The translations under genes were made by a program, and so were the position numbers. Shown here piece by piece: positions 55,737-64,000 of a stretch of 64,000 nucleotides of DNA (its first letter is position 1; the number at the start of each line of letters is the position of its first letter). The stretch is taken from the NCBI RefSeq assembly GCF_014773385.1, contig NZ_JACXAI010000023.1:1-64000 (forward strand), given 5' to 3'. The notes beneath the pieces are model-generated. The model was not told the origin of the DNA. It saw nothing but the letters and a program-made list of their open reading frames with translations, and searched no databases. Source of the stretch: Metabacillus arenae. Lineage in GTDB: Bacteria; Bacillota; Bacilli; Bacillales; Bacillaceae.

Positions 55737-56876
55737 ATGAAACTAAGAAATCATGCATCCCCCTCTATTGCAATTGATGGACGGGAGATAACCAATAAAG
55801 GAACAGGAATTGGAAGGTACACGAAAAACCTGATCATAAACCTTCTTGAACTAGATAAAAGTACGAAATATTACGTCTTAACAAATGGGGAAAAAATTAA
55901 TTTTGAAAAATACAAGAATCTAACCGTACTATCATCTAAAGCAATGAAGAGAGGGAAGTGGGAAAAGAACTTTGTACCTCAAATGATGAGAAAATACAAA
56001 GTTGACCTGTTTCATAACACACGATCAGGCAATACATTTTTTCAAAAAATAGATCACCCCTACATTACAACTGTTCATGATTTAATTCCACTCATATTTC
56101 AAGAAGATTTCCCGCAAAAAGTAGTTGACAGATGGAAAAATTCCTTATCCCCTTATCTTCATGGTGCCAAGCATATTATTACGATAAGCCAACAAACAAC
56201 AAAAGACCTTACAAGATTAACTGGAATCGATAAAGAAAAAATTTCTGTTATTCATCAAGGGATAGACCCACTGAATAAAAGAAAATCCAATGTTCATGCA
56301 AAGTTAGTAGTAAAAGAAAATTATGATATTAAACACCCCTATTTTCTTGTGATTGGAAGAAAACAACATTATAAAAATATTTCAGCCTTGCTAAAGGCAT
56401 ACAGCCTATTGCCAGATCCCATAAAAAAACAATACAAACTGGTGATTACAGGGAAGGATGTTGAAAATTACCGAAATCTAATAAAAGAACTTTCACTTCT
56501 GGAATATGTAAGGACATTAGGGTATGTTCCTGATAAGTTATTACCGGATTTATATTGTGGCAGTAAACTTTTTGTTTTCCCTTCCCTATATGAGGGATTT
56601 GGACTTCCGCCATTGGAAGCAATGGCTTACGGAGTCCCGGTTCTCAGTTCCAATATGAACACAATGAAAGAAATTTTAGGGGATGCGGCCATTTATTTTG
56701 ACCCCAAAAATCCGCATGATATAGCCGAAAAAATGATCCTAATGCTTAAAAATGATCCTCTTTGTAAAGCGATGAGTGAAAAAGGCTTGAAACAAGCGGA
56801 GAAATACTCTTGGAAAAAAACAGCCCGCCAAACGCTGCAAGTGTATGATTCAGTATTACAGATAAAAAGGAGGTAA
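55737..56876 (+). CDS. GT4-family glycosyltransferase (mannosyltransferase-like)
   Basis: This 379-residue GT4 retaining transferase has an N-terminal GREITNKGTGIGRYTKNLI acceptor-side motif, HDLIPLIFQEDFP, and the donor-site motif FPSLYEGFGLPPLEAMAYGV with the two catalytic glutamates. This type is common among GDP-mannose-dependent WbaZ/MtfB-like mannosyltransferases. It lies 85 bases after manC, which supports GDP-mannose as donor (inference). The weak ribosome site GGCAGAAGGGCG lies upstream. The next gene follows after four bases. Confidence 0.87.
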   Translation: MKLRNHASPSIAIDGREITNKGTGIGRYTKNLIINLLELDKSTKYYVLTNGEKINFEKYKNLTVLSSKAMKRGKWEKNFVPQMMRKYKVDLFHNTRSGNTFFQKIDHPYITTVHDLIPLIFQEDFPQKVVDRWKNSLSPYLHGAKHIITISQQTTKDLTRLTGIDKEKISVIHQGIDPLNKRKSNVHAKLVVKENYDIKHPYFLVIGRKQHYKNISALLKAYSLLPDPIKKQYKLVITGKDVENYRNLIKELSLLEYVRTLGYVPDKLLPDLYCGSKLFVFPSLYEGFGLPPLEAMAYGVPVLSSNMNTMKEILGDAAIYFDPKNPHDIAEKMILMLKNDPLCKAMSEKGLKQAEKYSWKKTARQTLQVYDSVLQIKRR

Positions 56877-56880
56877 GGAT

Positions 56881-57642
56881 ATGCTGGAAGAGAAAGTTGC
56901 AATTTTTGTTCATATCCCAAAAACGGCTGGTTCTACCTTACGAAGAATTCTAAAAAAACAGTATGATCCAAGTGAAATATGTTTTGCAAATAAAGAGGAG
57001 ATGAAAGAAAAATTAACTAATTTTTCGAAAGAAGAATTAGAAAAATTAAAATGCATAAATGGTCATATCTGCTTTGGAATCCATGAGTATTTATCAAATC
57101 GGCCATATGTTTACTACACAATGCTCCGTGATCCAGTAGAACAGGTAATTTCAGAATATTATTATATTCTTCGTAAACCGAATAATATGGCTCATAATAA
57201 GGTGAAAAACATGAGTTTTGAAGAATTTATTTATTCAGATGAATTCAAGGGTCACACTTCCAATAGACAAACTTGTTTTATATCGGGCGAACCCAAAAAA
57301 GATTTGAGCAAAGCGAAGGAAAATCTAATGAAGCATTTTTCCATAGTTGGGATAACAGAAATGTTTGAAGAGTCTGTATTTTTGATTAATCAGGAATTAG
57401 GTTGGAAAAATTTTTCGCTTAAAAAAAATATTAATGTTACAAAAAATCGTCCTACAAGAGACGATATTCCTGAACATGTAATTGAAACTCTCAAGAAAAA
57501 TAATGAGTTAGATATCGAATTGTATCATTTCGGAAAAGAGCTGTTGGAAAAGAAAATTCAGAACTTAAGCTCTAAATCAAGAAAAGAGATGAATCATTTT
57601 GTTAAACAGCAAAGGATAAAAAACAGGAAATTTAAAAACTGA
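56881..57642 (+). CDS. Sulfotransferase-family protein 2
   Basis: This 253-residue protein of the Sulfotransfer_2 type has the PAPS 5'-phosphosulfate loop FVHIPKTAGSTLRRIL (residues 8-23), the GHICFGIHEYL region, and the 3'-phosphate motif MLRDPVEQVISEYYYIL. It is close to the proteins at 57772 and 59543 throughout, including a shared C-terminal DIELYHFGKELLEKKI. It is translationally close to the GT4 gene (AAAAGGAGG in that gene's end). Family relatives transfer sulfate to sugar hydroxyls. No signal peptide, so it acts in the cytoplasm on a glycan precursor or coat protein glycan. Confidence 0.83.
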   Translation: MLEEKVAIFVHIPKTAGSTLRRILKKQYDPSEICFANKEEMKEKLTNFSKEELEKLKCINGHICFGIHEYLSNRPYVYYTMLRDPVEQVISEYYYILRKPNNMAHNKVKNMSFEEFIYSDEFKGHTSNRQTCFISGEPKKDLSKAKENLMKHFSIVGITEMFEESVFLINQELGWKNFSLKKNINVTKNRPTRDDIPEHVIETLKKNNELDIELYHFGKELLEKKIQNLSSKSRKEMNHFVKQQRIKNRKFKN

Positions 57643-57771
57643 TTTCATAATGCAGGAGGTTCTTCTTTATAAAAAATTTATTACGGGACATAATTGTTTT
57701 CTTTTACTTTTTTTGTAATTAATCTTTTATTTAATAAGATAAATTTAAATGACATGTAAGGAGAATCAAAA

Positions 57772-58488
57772 ATGTCGGAAAATGATAAGACGCTGATTTA
57801 CCTCCATATTCCAAAAACAGGAGGGCAAACATTAAAAGCAACTATAAAAAGAAATTATCCAAAAGATAAGACTTGGAGATTTCATAAAGACGGAAAAACG
57901 GCGGAATTGATAAGAAAGGCAGACCAGTATATTTGCCTAATCGGGCACAGAAATTTTGGAATACACCGTTATCTCAACAAACCATATACGTATATTACAA
58001 TGCTTCGAGACCCTATTGATCGTGTCATATCCATCTATTATTATTTGCTCCGAAGTCCAGGCCATAATCTATACGATAAAGTAAAAGATATAAGTTTTGA
58101 GGATTTTGTATTAGACGATAAATTTAGAAGGCAGACAGAAAATCTGCAAACGTTGTTCATTTCAGGGAAAAGTTCAAAAGAACTATCAATAGCAAAACAT
58201 AATCTAAAAAACTATTTTTCTGTCGTAGGGATCATGGAAAGATTTGATGAATCTTTATTCCTTATGAGTCAAGAATTTGGATGGAAAAACATTAACTACA
58301 AAAAGAAAAATGTAACGAAAAACCGTCCGGCAAAAGAGGATTTTTCAGAAAAAATTATTGACAAATTAAAGGAAAAAAATGAATTAGATATTGAACTATA
58401 TGAATATGGAAAAGAACTCTTCGAAGAAAAATTAAAAACTTTACCTGAATCAACTAAGCAAAAGATGAATGATTATTTGCAAAGATAA
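57772..58488 (+). CDS. Sulfotransferase-family protein 3
   Basis: This 238-residue paralogue of the preceding gene has LHIPKTGGQTLKATIKRNYP at the N-terminus and MLRDPIDRVISIYYYLLRSP as the 3'-phosphate-binding motif. NLQTLFISGKSSKELSIAKH and the C-terminal NELDIELYEYGKELFEEKL are shared with its neighbours. AAGGAG precedes ATG 57772. The tandem arrangement points to a local duplication followed by divergence, perhaps for different positions on a glycan. Activity is inferred from conserved PAPS-site residues only. Confidence 0.83.
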   Translation: MSENDKTLIYLHIPKTGGQTLKATIKRNYPKDKTWRFHKDGKTAELIRKADQYICLIGHRNFGIHRYLNKPYTYITMLRDPIDRVISIYYYLLRSPGHNLYDKVKDISFEDFVLDDKFRRQTENLQTLFISGKSSKELSIAKHNLKNYFSVVGIMERFDESLFLMSQEFGWKNINYKKKNVTKNRPAKEDFSEKIIDKLKEKNELDIELYEYGKELFEEKLKTLPESTKQKMNDYLQR

Positions 58489-58684
58489 TAAAAAAATAAG
58501 TGTTGTGGAAATAATTATAAATAGAGCGATTGTTTAGATTATGATTCACCTTATCTAGTAAGGCTAGGAGAAAACTCATGGGAATGCTAAATCCATGCAG
58601 AAGATTAATAGCTGTTTTATTATTCTCAAATACCTAATGGGAATTCGGGAGATTTTTTATTTTAAAAAGGAAGGGGTTAAGAAA

Positions 58685-59392
58685 ATGGTTTCTGTAGTCT
58701 GTAGTACAATACGACAAGAAATGTTAGAGAATGTATTTCAAAACTATGAAAGACAAGTTCAGAAAGAAAAAGAGCTTATCATTATTTTAAACAGAAACAG
58801 TATGGATATTAGAAAATGGAGAAAAAGAGCGAAAAAGTCAAAAGGAGTAACAGTGTATCAATTACCGGAAAAAACGACTTTGGGTGAATGTTTAAATTAC
58901 GGGATTGAAAAAGCAAAGTATGATTATATTGCAAAATTTGATGATGATGATTATTATGCGCCTAATTACCTTTTACATGCGTTGGATGCCTTAAAGCAAA
59001 CGAATGCAGATGTAGTTGGAAAAAAGACTTTATACGTGTACGTGAAAAATTTGAAAACATTGGCAGTTTATAATCCGGGGAGAGAAAATAGGTTCTTAAA
59101 AAGCGGGATCATGCTGGGAGGTACATTGTTGTTTAAAAAGCAAATCACTGAAAAGGTAAAGTTCCCTCATAGAAATAGAGGAGAAGATAAAGTTTTTTTA
59201 AAACGGTGTAAAAATCTGGGGTTGAAACTATATTCAACCGATAAATGTAATTATGCATACTTGAAAACAGCAACACCAGGGCATCATACATGGCGTATTA
59301 CGACTGACAGGCTTCTTAAAAAATCTTCAATTGTTTGCAAAACAGACGACTATAAACCTCTCATTGAATGTACGAAATCAGATAGTAAGTGA
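58685..59392 (+). CDS. GT2-family glycosyltransferase
   Basis: This 235-residue GT-A fold transferase starts with VSVVCSTIRQEMLENVFQNY. A metal-binding acidic cluster reads AKFDDDDYYAPNYL (about residues 83-96), and GTLLFKKQI with RGEDKVFLKRC forms the C-terminal catalytic part (the ED of family GT2). ATG 58685 follows AAGGAAGGGG; the frame is open upstream to 58595 without a ribosome site. The next gene is on the opposite strand. It probably extends a spore-surface or protein-linked glycan. Confidence 0.83.
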   Translation: MVSVVCSTIRQEMLENVFQNYERQVQKEKELIIILNRNSMDIRKWRKRAKKSKGVTVYQLPEKTTLGECLNYGIEKAKYDYIAKFDDDDYYAPNYLLHALDALKQTNADVVGKKTLYVYVKNLKTLAVYNPGRENRFLKSGIMLGGTLLFKKQITEKVKFPHRNRGEDKVFLKRCKNLGLKLYSTDKCNYAYLKTATPGHHTWRITTDRLLKKSSIVCKTDDYKPLIECTKSDSK

Positions 59393-59470
59393 TGGATTAC
59401 CTCGATTAGATCGATAAGTACTTTTTTCTACTCAAGGGTGTCAGGCACAAGATTAAATCTAATAATCATT

Positions 59471-59520
59471 AAAAAGAGCTGATTCTAAGGAATATGTTCA
59501 CCTTTCGGAAAGCTCTTTTT
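59471..59520. terminator. Bidirectional terminator between convergent genes
   Basis: AAAAAGAGCT (59471-59480) and AGCTCTTTTT (59511-59520) are exact reverse complements; the A and T runs allow use in both directions between the GT2 gene and the minus-strand sulfotransferase gene. A degenerate GTGTCAGGCACA palindrome lies just before it (59438-59449). Confidence 0.65.
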
Positions 59521-59542
59521 ATTATATTCTACAAATTAGATT

Positions 59543-60253
59543 TCATTTTAGAGAATTAATTTTTTGTTCAAAGAGTTCTTTTGCAAATTGATAAAGTTCC
59601 ATATCATACAAATTGTTTTTTTCAATTTGTACGATAATATCTTTAGAAATTTCCTTTTTTGTCAATCTGTTTTTTGTAACATTTACTTTTGTATAGTTAA
59701 TATTGTCCCACCCCAATTCTTCTTTCATTAATACAATAGATTCTTCAAATCTCTCCGTTAAACCGGCGACAAGAAAATGATTTTTTAGGTTATTTTTTGC
59801 CTTTTTAAGATCTTCCTCTGAAAGGGACTTCCCGAATTTTTCACCTAAAATATAGTGTGTCTGTAAATTTGTAGTCGAGGGATTATTTTGATATTCTTCT
59901 AAACTCATTTTTACAACTTCAGCATGTAATTTATGAGTAGGTATACTTTGAATAAAATAATATTCAGATAATACTCGGTCAACCGGGTCCCTTAACATCG
60001 TTACATACCTGGCCTGCCGATCAAAAAATTGATGAACCCCAAATGGCATATGCCCTTGTATACAATCAATTCTCTTTTTTGATAAATTTCTTAGTACATG
60101 TTTTAGTACCCTTCTCTCAACATACACATTTACTGATTTTCTTTTCCCATAATTCTTCGTGATAATATTTTTTAATGTTGTTCCACCCGTTTTTGGCATG
60201 TGAAGATGGATTAACAGTGGTTCCTCCTTAAAAGGTCGAATTTTAATTACCAC
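59543..60253 (-). CDS. Sulfotransferase-family protein 4
   Basis: This fourth member of the group, on the minus strand, has LHMPKTGGTTLKNIITKNYG as the 5'-phosphosulfate loop, QGHMPFGVHQFF, MLRDPVDRVLSEYYFIQSIP, and the C-terminal DMELYQFAKELFEQKI. It aligns along its length with proteins 2 and 3. The start is uncertain: GTG 60253 has GGAG at a good distance (236 residues), ATG 60286 has no ribosome site, and AAGGAGG lies further inside the frame. Its inverted position shows rearrangement after duplication. No signal peptide. Confidence 0.82.
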   Translation of the reverse strand: MVIKIRPFKEEPLLIHLHMPKTGGTTLKNIITKNYGKRKSVNVYVERRVLKHVLRNLSKKRIDCIQGHMPFGVHQFFDRQARYVTMLRDPVDRVLSEYYFIQSIPTHKLHAEVVKMSLEEYQNNPSTTNLQTHYILGEKFGKSLSEEDLKKAKNNLKNHFLVAGLTERFEESIVLMKEELGWDNINYTKVNVTKNRLTKKEISKDIIVQIEKNNLYDMELYQFAKELFEQKINSLK

Positions 60254-60581
60254 TATTTTCAGCTCCAATATGAAAGTCTGCTTCATAACTATTTTATTAT
60301 GGGAGGGATTGTATCAGTCCTGTTCCTTAATTTCCATATTCATGTTCCACGATAAAACAGTCGAGCTTCAAAAGTCAGTCATACAGGTAAAATGAAAAAT
60401 TTCTAAATAGGTGAAAATGGCTACGTTTTTTCTTGGTAACCATAAATGATTTTCTTGTGCATAAAATGAAGCAATCAGGTGGTATTTTGCGTACCGTTTA
60501 GAAGGAGGCGAGAAGTTGATCGAAGGGATTGGAGGTAAAACAACTATTTAAGAATCATATTGAAATATGGAGGTGTTAAAA

Positions 60582-61253
60582 ATGGCAGTATTTTTACAAG
60601 GAAGTAAGGTAGATTTGAGAGTACCAAATGTGGAAGATGATGTGATAAATGGTGACTGGTATGCATGGTTCAATGATGATGAAGTGACGAAATATCTCCA
60701 TCAAGGCGTATATCCTAATACTCGCCAGAATCAAATAAATTATGTAACAAGTGCATTAGACAGAAAAGATTGGATTATGTTAGCTATCATTGATAAAAAA
60801 ACAGGTGAAATGTGTGGAGTTGTTACATTAAAAGAGATTGATTTAGTTAACAGAGTAGCGTTTATTTCGATCGTAATGGCAAATAAAATTTATACTCCGG
60901 GGGCCCCTTTTGAGGCAATGGCTTTGATGACTGAATACGGTTTCCAAAAATTAAATCTAAATAGAATAGAAGCTGGACAAAACGAAGGATTGTGGCAATG
61001 GATCAATCAGTTAACATTGCTTGGGTACAAGATCGAAGGGTTTATGAGACAGCCATTTATTAGATACGGAAAAAAACAGGATGCAATTAGAATGGCGATC
61101 TTATCAGAGGAATTTTACACCATTTTAGAAGCAAGAAAAGGAAAATATGTAACAGACGATCTTATAAAGCTACTAAAGCAAAGGAAGACTACGAATCTAA
61201 TAGAAGAGTTTAAAAGTTTAATTGGAAAATTTTACGATGAACATTATAATTGA
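60582..61253 (+). CDS. GNAT-family acetyltransferase (SpsD-like position)
   Basis: This 223-residue N-acetyltransferase starts at ATG 60582 behind ATGGAGGTG. The N-terminal part VDLRVPNVEDDVINGDWYAW is typical of RimJ/RimL-like sugar acetyltransferases, AFISIVMANKIYTPGAPFEA is the acetyl-CoA region, and GFQKLNLNRIEAGQNEG follows. It is next to an SpsB-like gene and a UDP-GlcNAc 4,6-dehydratase, so it may N-acetylate an amino sugar made in a pseudaminic/legionaminic-type pathway (inference). About 30 residues after the GNAT core form an extra C-terminal helix. Confidence 0.8.
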   Translation: MAVFLQGSKVDLRVPNVEDDVINGDWYAWFNDDEVTKYLHQGVYPNTRQNQINYVTSALDRKDWIMLAIIDKKTGEMCGVVTLKEIDLVNRVAFISIVMANKIYTPGAPFEAMALMTEYGFQKLNLNRIEAGQNEGLWQWINQLTLLGYKIEGFMRQPFIRYGKKQDAIRMAILSEEFYTILEARKGKYVTDDLIKLLKQRKTTNLIEEFKSLIGKFYDEHYN

Positions 61254-61678
61254 TCCTTTTACTACTTTCAAACGTGAATTAAGGCTCACAGATTTTTCCC
61301 CTAATAAATTAAGTTTAAAACAGCTTTATTGGCAAATATTTCAGGTTTCTACTATGCTTTTTTAATGCGTCTTCGCGGCTTCTGTTCCCGAAAGTCGCAT
61401 TTTTTCATTTTATCAGCTAAGAAATTTTAAGTAAATTAAAGTATTAACGTGGTAAAGAATGTTATCGTTGTTCAGCTCCAGCGCCTTAACCCGCCTGAGG
61501 TCACAAGGCGAGCCTTAGGTTGGACAAGGCTCTCTGAGCTTTTCTTATTCCCCTGAAAACTGTCTTCCGATTGGGAATTTTCCACTAATGCCTGTGTTCC
61601 AACTTCTTTATGAAATAAATATAATGAGTTATTAAGATATGATATTTTCGAATATTAGAATAAGAAAGGGTGTCTTTT
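61254..61678. other. Gene-free stretch with terminator and intergenic repeat
   Basis: GCGGCTT (61375-61381) / AAGTCGC (61392-61398) with six T is a terminator. From 61471 to 61545 lies a GC-richer repeat-like block with 'cagctccagcgcc' and 'ctgagcttttc', related in style to the block at 127-290. Confidence 0.5.
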
Positions 61679-62920
61679 TTGTCTGAAAAATGGCTTTACT
61701 TACCTATGCAAGTCATTACAAGGGAGTTGGATGCGAAATTACTCTTAACCTATTATGCAATTAAACAAAACTACAGTGTAGTTATTGGAAAGCAAAAAAA
61801 GTTATATGAAAATGCAGAATCCCTGCCTAAAGGCATCTTTTTATTTAAGGGAAACTCAGGCGGCGGAAATGCCAAAAAATATAAGCCAATTGTAAAAGAA
61901 TTAGGTCATGCAGCTGTTGAATTGGATGAAGAAGCCTTGTTCTTAGAGGAAGATCGATATTTAAGTAAAAGAACGGATGAAGTGTGTAATAAAGTGCTAG
62001 ATCAAGTATATTGTTGGGGAAAATCACAAAGGGATTCTCTTATAAAAGCCTATCCTCATTATAAAGACAAATTTCATTTAACTGGACATCCCCGATTTGA
62101 TTTACTAAAGAAAAAGTTTCGCAGCCTGCACAGTAATGAAGTCGAAAAGATAAAAAAACAATATGGAGATTATATTTTAGTTAATACTAGGTTCGCAAGT
62201 TATAATCGAAAGGGTGGTTTTGGGGTCGGTAAGGATGATATGAAGAAGCTTTATGAACACTTTATTAAAATGGTTAAAGAATTAAGCAGGAAATATCCAA
62301 AGCTCAATATTGTAGTCCGCCCGCATCCAGCTGAAAATGGCGATAGTTATCGAAAAGAACTAACAAATTGTCATAATGTATTTGTTACTCATGAAGGGGG
62401 CGTCGTAAAGTGGATTTTGGCTTCAAAATTAGTCATACACAATGGTTGTACGACAGGGATTGAAGCCATGTTACTAGACAAACCAGTTTTATCCTATATT
62501 CCATTTACCTCTGAAGAAGTTGATGAATATTTACCAAATGAAGTAAGTTATAAGGCTTTTACAGTAAAAGAAATATTTTCATACATCGATTCCTTATCTA
62601 AAGAAGATTCAGAAGAAAAGCAAAGTATTAAGGGACGAAAAGAAATTCTATCTTATTACTACTCAGCGATGGACGAAAACTATGCCTATAAAAACATTCT
62701 CCGTTTATTAAATAAGATTAGTTTTAAGAGTGAAAGCTCCTCAGAAAATGAATTTTTACAAAATAAACCTTTAAGACAAAAAGGTCCAAAACATCTAGAG
62801 ATGAAAGAAAATGAAATTATCGCTTTTTTAAATAAAATGAGAAAGCTAGATAAAATGGAAAGTGAAATAATGGTGAATAAATTAGCTTTTAATCTATATG
62901 AAATTAAGTCTGCCCGATAA
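61679..62920 (+). CDS. SpsB-like surface carbohydrate biosynthesis protein
   Basis: This 413-residue protein starts with TTG 61679 behind AAGAAAGGG. It has a GT-B-like fold with LPMQVITRELDAKLLLTYYA at the start, GHPRFDLL, VRPHPAENGDSY, and the donor-site-like HNGCTTGIEAMLLDKPVLSY. This family (surface carbohydrate proteins, B. subtilis SpsB) resembles CDP-glycerol/teichoic acid transferases and UDP-sugar epimerases. SpsB takes part in spore coat polysaccharide synthesis. It precedes a 4,6-dehydratase gene. The exact reaction is not known. Confidence 0.78.
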   Translation: MSEKWLYLPMQVITRELDAKLLLTYYAIKQNYSVVIGKQKKLYENAESLPKGIFLFKGNSGGGNAKKYKPIVKELGHAAVELDEEALFLEEDRYLSKRTDEVCNKVLDQVYCWGKSQRDSLIKAYPHYKDKFHLTGHPRFDLLKKKFRSLHSNEVEKIKKQYGDYILVNTRFASYNRKGGFGVGKDDMKKLYEHFIKMVKELSRKYPKLNIVVRPHPAENGDSYRKELTNCHNVFVTHEGGVVKWILASKLVIHNGCTTGIEAMLLDKPVLSYIPFTSEEVDEYLPNEVSYKAFTVKEIFSYIDSLSKEDSEEKQSIKGRKEILSYYYSAMDENYAYKNILRLLNKISFKSESSSENEFLQNKPLRQKGPKHLEMKENEIIAFLNKMRKLDKMESEIMVNKLAFNLYEIKSAR

Positions 62921-63064
62921 TTAAACTGAAGTAATCTTCATAACAAAATAGAAGGAAAAAGTAATAATTCATCTATTATTTAAACCTCAATCAATAAATA
63001 TTCCAACAAAGAGTCTCCCTACTAAATGAATCTAAATGCAAACTTTCTACAGAAAGAAGGATAT

Positions 63065-64000
63065 ATGGTGTTCTTTAAAGATAAAAAAATTTTGATCATC
63101 GGAGGAACGGGGACAATTGGTCAAAGCTTGCTTAACCATATTCTATTGGACCAGCCACAGGTTGTAAGGATATTTAGCCGGGATGAGTATAAACAATATC
63201 AACTGCAAAATAACCTTGGAAATAGAAAGGATCTTCGTTTTTTAATCGGTGATGTTCGTGATTATGATCGTGTATTTAGCGCTATGCAGGATATTGATTA
63301 CGTTTTTCATGTTGCTGCGATGAAGCATGTTCCAGCTTGTGAATATAACCCTTATGAAGCTGTGCAAACAAATATTAATGGGACTTATAATGTCATCAAA
63401 GCTGCGATAGCTCAAGGGGTATCAAAAGTAGTATTTACAAGTTCTGATAAAGCGATATCACCAACAAATACGTATGGTGCAACGAAGCTTACCGCTGAAA
63501 GGTTGATTTCAGCTGGTCAATATAGTAAAGGCCGTGAAAAAACAACATTTGCTAGTGTGCGCTTCGGAAATGTAATGGGTTCAAGAGGATCTGTTATCCC
63601 ATTATTTATTAAACAGATTCAAGACAATAAAAGAATTACAGTAACTGACCTAAAGATGACTCGGTTTATGATGACATTAAGACAGGCGACAACACTTACT
63701 ATTAAGGCTCTTCAACAATCAAAAGGCGGAGAAGTCTTTGTGTTAAAGATGCCAGTCATTCGGTTGGACGATTTAGTCGCAGTTGTCATAGAAGAAGCCT
63801 GTAAAAAATATAAATTAATTGGTGATGAAATTACAATTGAAGAAATCGGCTTAAGACAGGGAGAAAAAATGTATGAGGAATTAATGACTTATGATGAATC
63901 AATGTTGGCATGGGAGTTGTCTGATATGTATATTATACCAGGAGTTCATGGAAGGCAAGAAACATATTCAAACGCAACCAAGCCAAAGTACGGAACCTAT
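63065..64000 (+). CDS. UDP-GlcNAc 4,6-dehydratase-type enzyme, partial (3' end outside)
   Basis: The gene starts at ATG 63065 (AGAAGGA upstream) and runs past the right edge after 312 codons. It is an extended short-chain dehydrogenase: KILIIGGTGTIGQSLLNHIL binds the cofactor, FHVAAMKHVPACEYNPYEAV is typical of PseB/FlaA1-type inverting dehydratases, TSSDKAISPTNTYGATK holds the catalytic Tyr-x3-Lys, and RFGNVMGSRGSVIPLF follows. It makes a 4-keto-6-deoxy sugar, the first step to pseudaminic/legionaminic-type acids or bacillosamine. It is the third gene of an sps-like group. Confidence 0.9.
   Translation, partial: MVFFKDKKILIIGGTGTIGQSLLNHILLDQPQVVRIFSRDEYKQYQLQNNLGNRKDLRFLIGDVRDYDRVFSAMQDIDYVFHVAAMKHVPACEYNPYEAVQTNINGTYNVIKAAIAQGVSKVVFTSSDKAISPTNTYGATKLTAERLISAGQYSKGREKTTFASVRFGNVMGSRGSVIPLFIKQIQDNKRITVTDLKMTRFMMTLRQATTLTIKALQQSKGGEVFVLKMPVIRLDDLVAVVIEEACKKYKLIGDEITIEEIGLRQGEKMYEELMTYDESMLAWELSDMYIIPGVHGRQETYSNATKPKYGTY

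Overview
The window comes from a low-GC, endospore-forming Bacillaceae bacterium (Bacillus sensu lato). The central part keeps the Bacillus subtilis order prpE - yjbQ - tenA - tenI - thiO - thiS - thiG - thiF - thiD ... fabI - cotO ... cotY/Z, and it carries a TPP riboswitch, Rex operators, a FapR-like operator and sigma-K-like promoters. There are many short palindromic intergenic repeats of the kind scattered through such genomes. No rRNA, tRNA, insertion sequence, phage gene or CRISPR array was seen.

Region 1 (about 320-25,900) is a large glycan-utilisation locus, all on the + strand. It encodes an LplB/YtcP-type ABC permease pair, two paralogous lipoprotein binding proteins, a GH3 beta-glycosidase, three GH38 alpha-mannosidases of two types, a GH125 alpha-1,6-mannosidase, a GH20-type hexosaminidase, two GH29 alpha-L-fucosidases (one frameshifted), a sugar isomerase and a Gfo/Idh oxidoreductase. 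GH38, GH125, GH20 and GH29 together fit intracellular dismantling of imported N-glycans. The GH3 enzyme makes a plant-type glycan (xylose and fucose on the core) a reasonable hypothesis. No ATPase, secreted endoglycosidase or dedicated regulator lies in the window. The locus shows duplication and decay: a promoter/operator module is duplicated at 322-499 and 11706-11885, a chimeric scar of a GH38 start joined to a permease end lies at 9819-10325, and an isomerase remnant lies at 24684-24806.

Region 2 (26,000-36,700) is housekeeping: a Rex-controlled NADH oxidase/CoA-disulfide reductase, PrpE, a CPA2 cation/proton antiporter, and a complete thiazole-side thiamine operon under a TPP riboswitch. 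Region 3 (36,700-43,400) holds a DinB-family enzyme and an inserted sugar island (ArsR-like regulator, CUT1 ABC transporter, GH2 enzyme). The transporter promoter carries both a CRE-like site and a perfect 14-bp-arm inverted repeat.

Region 4 (43,400-64,000) starts with fabI and moves into spore-surface genes: YjcZ, two CotO paralogues, a DUF1360 protein, a CotY/CotZ protein, a Cys-rich protein/CgeB-like glycosyltransferase pair, a second Cys-rich mini-protein, a short YheC/D-like ATP-grasp protein, mannose-1-phosphate guanylyltransferase, three further glycosyltransferases, four sulfotransferase-family proteins, and an sps-like start of a nonulosonic-acid pathway (GNAT, SpsB-like protein, UDP-GlcNAc 4,6-dehydratase running off the right edge). 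Four sulfotransferase-like genes among spore-coat and glycosyltransferase genes are the least explained part of the window and suggest a sulfated spore-surface glycan.
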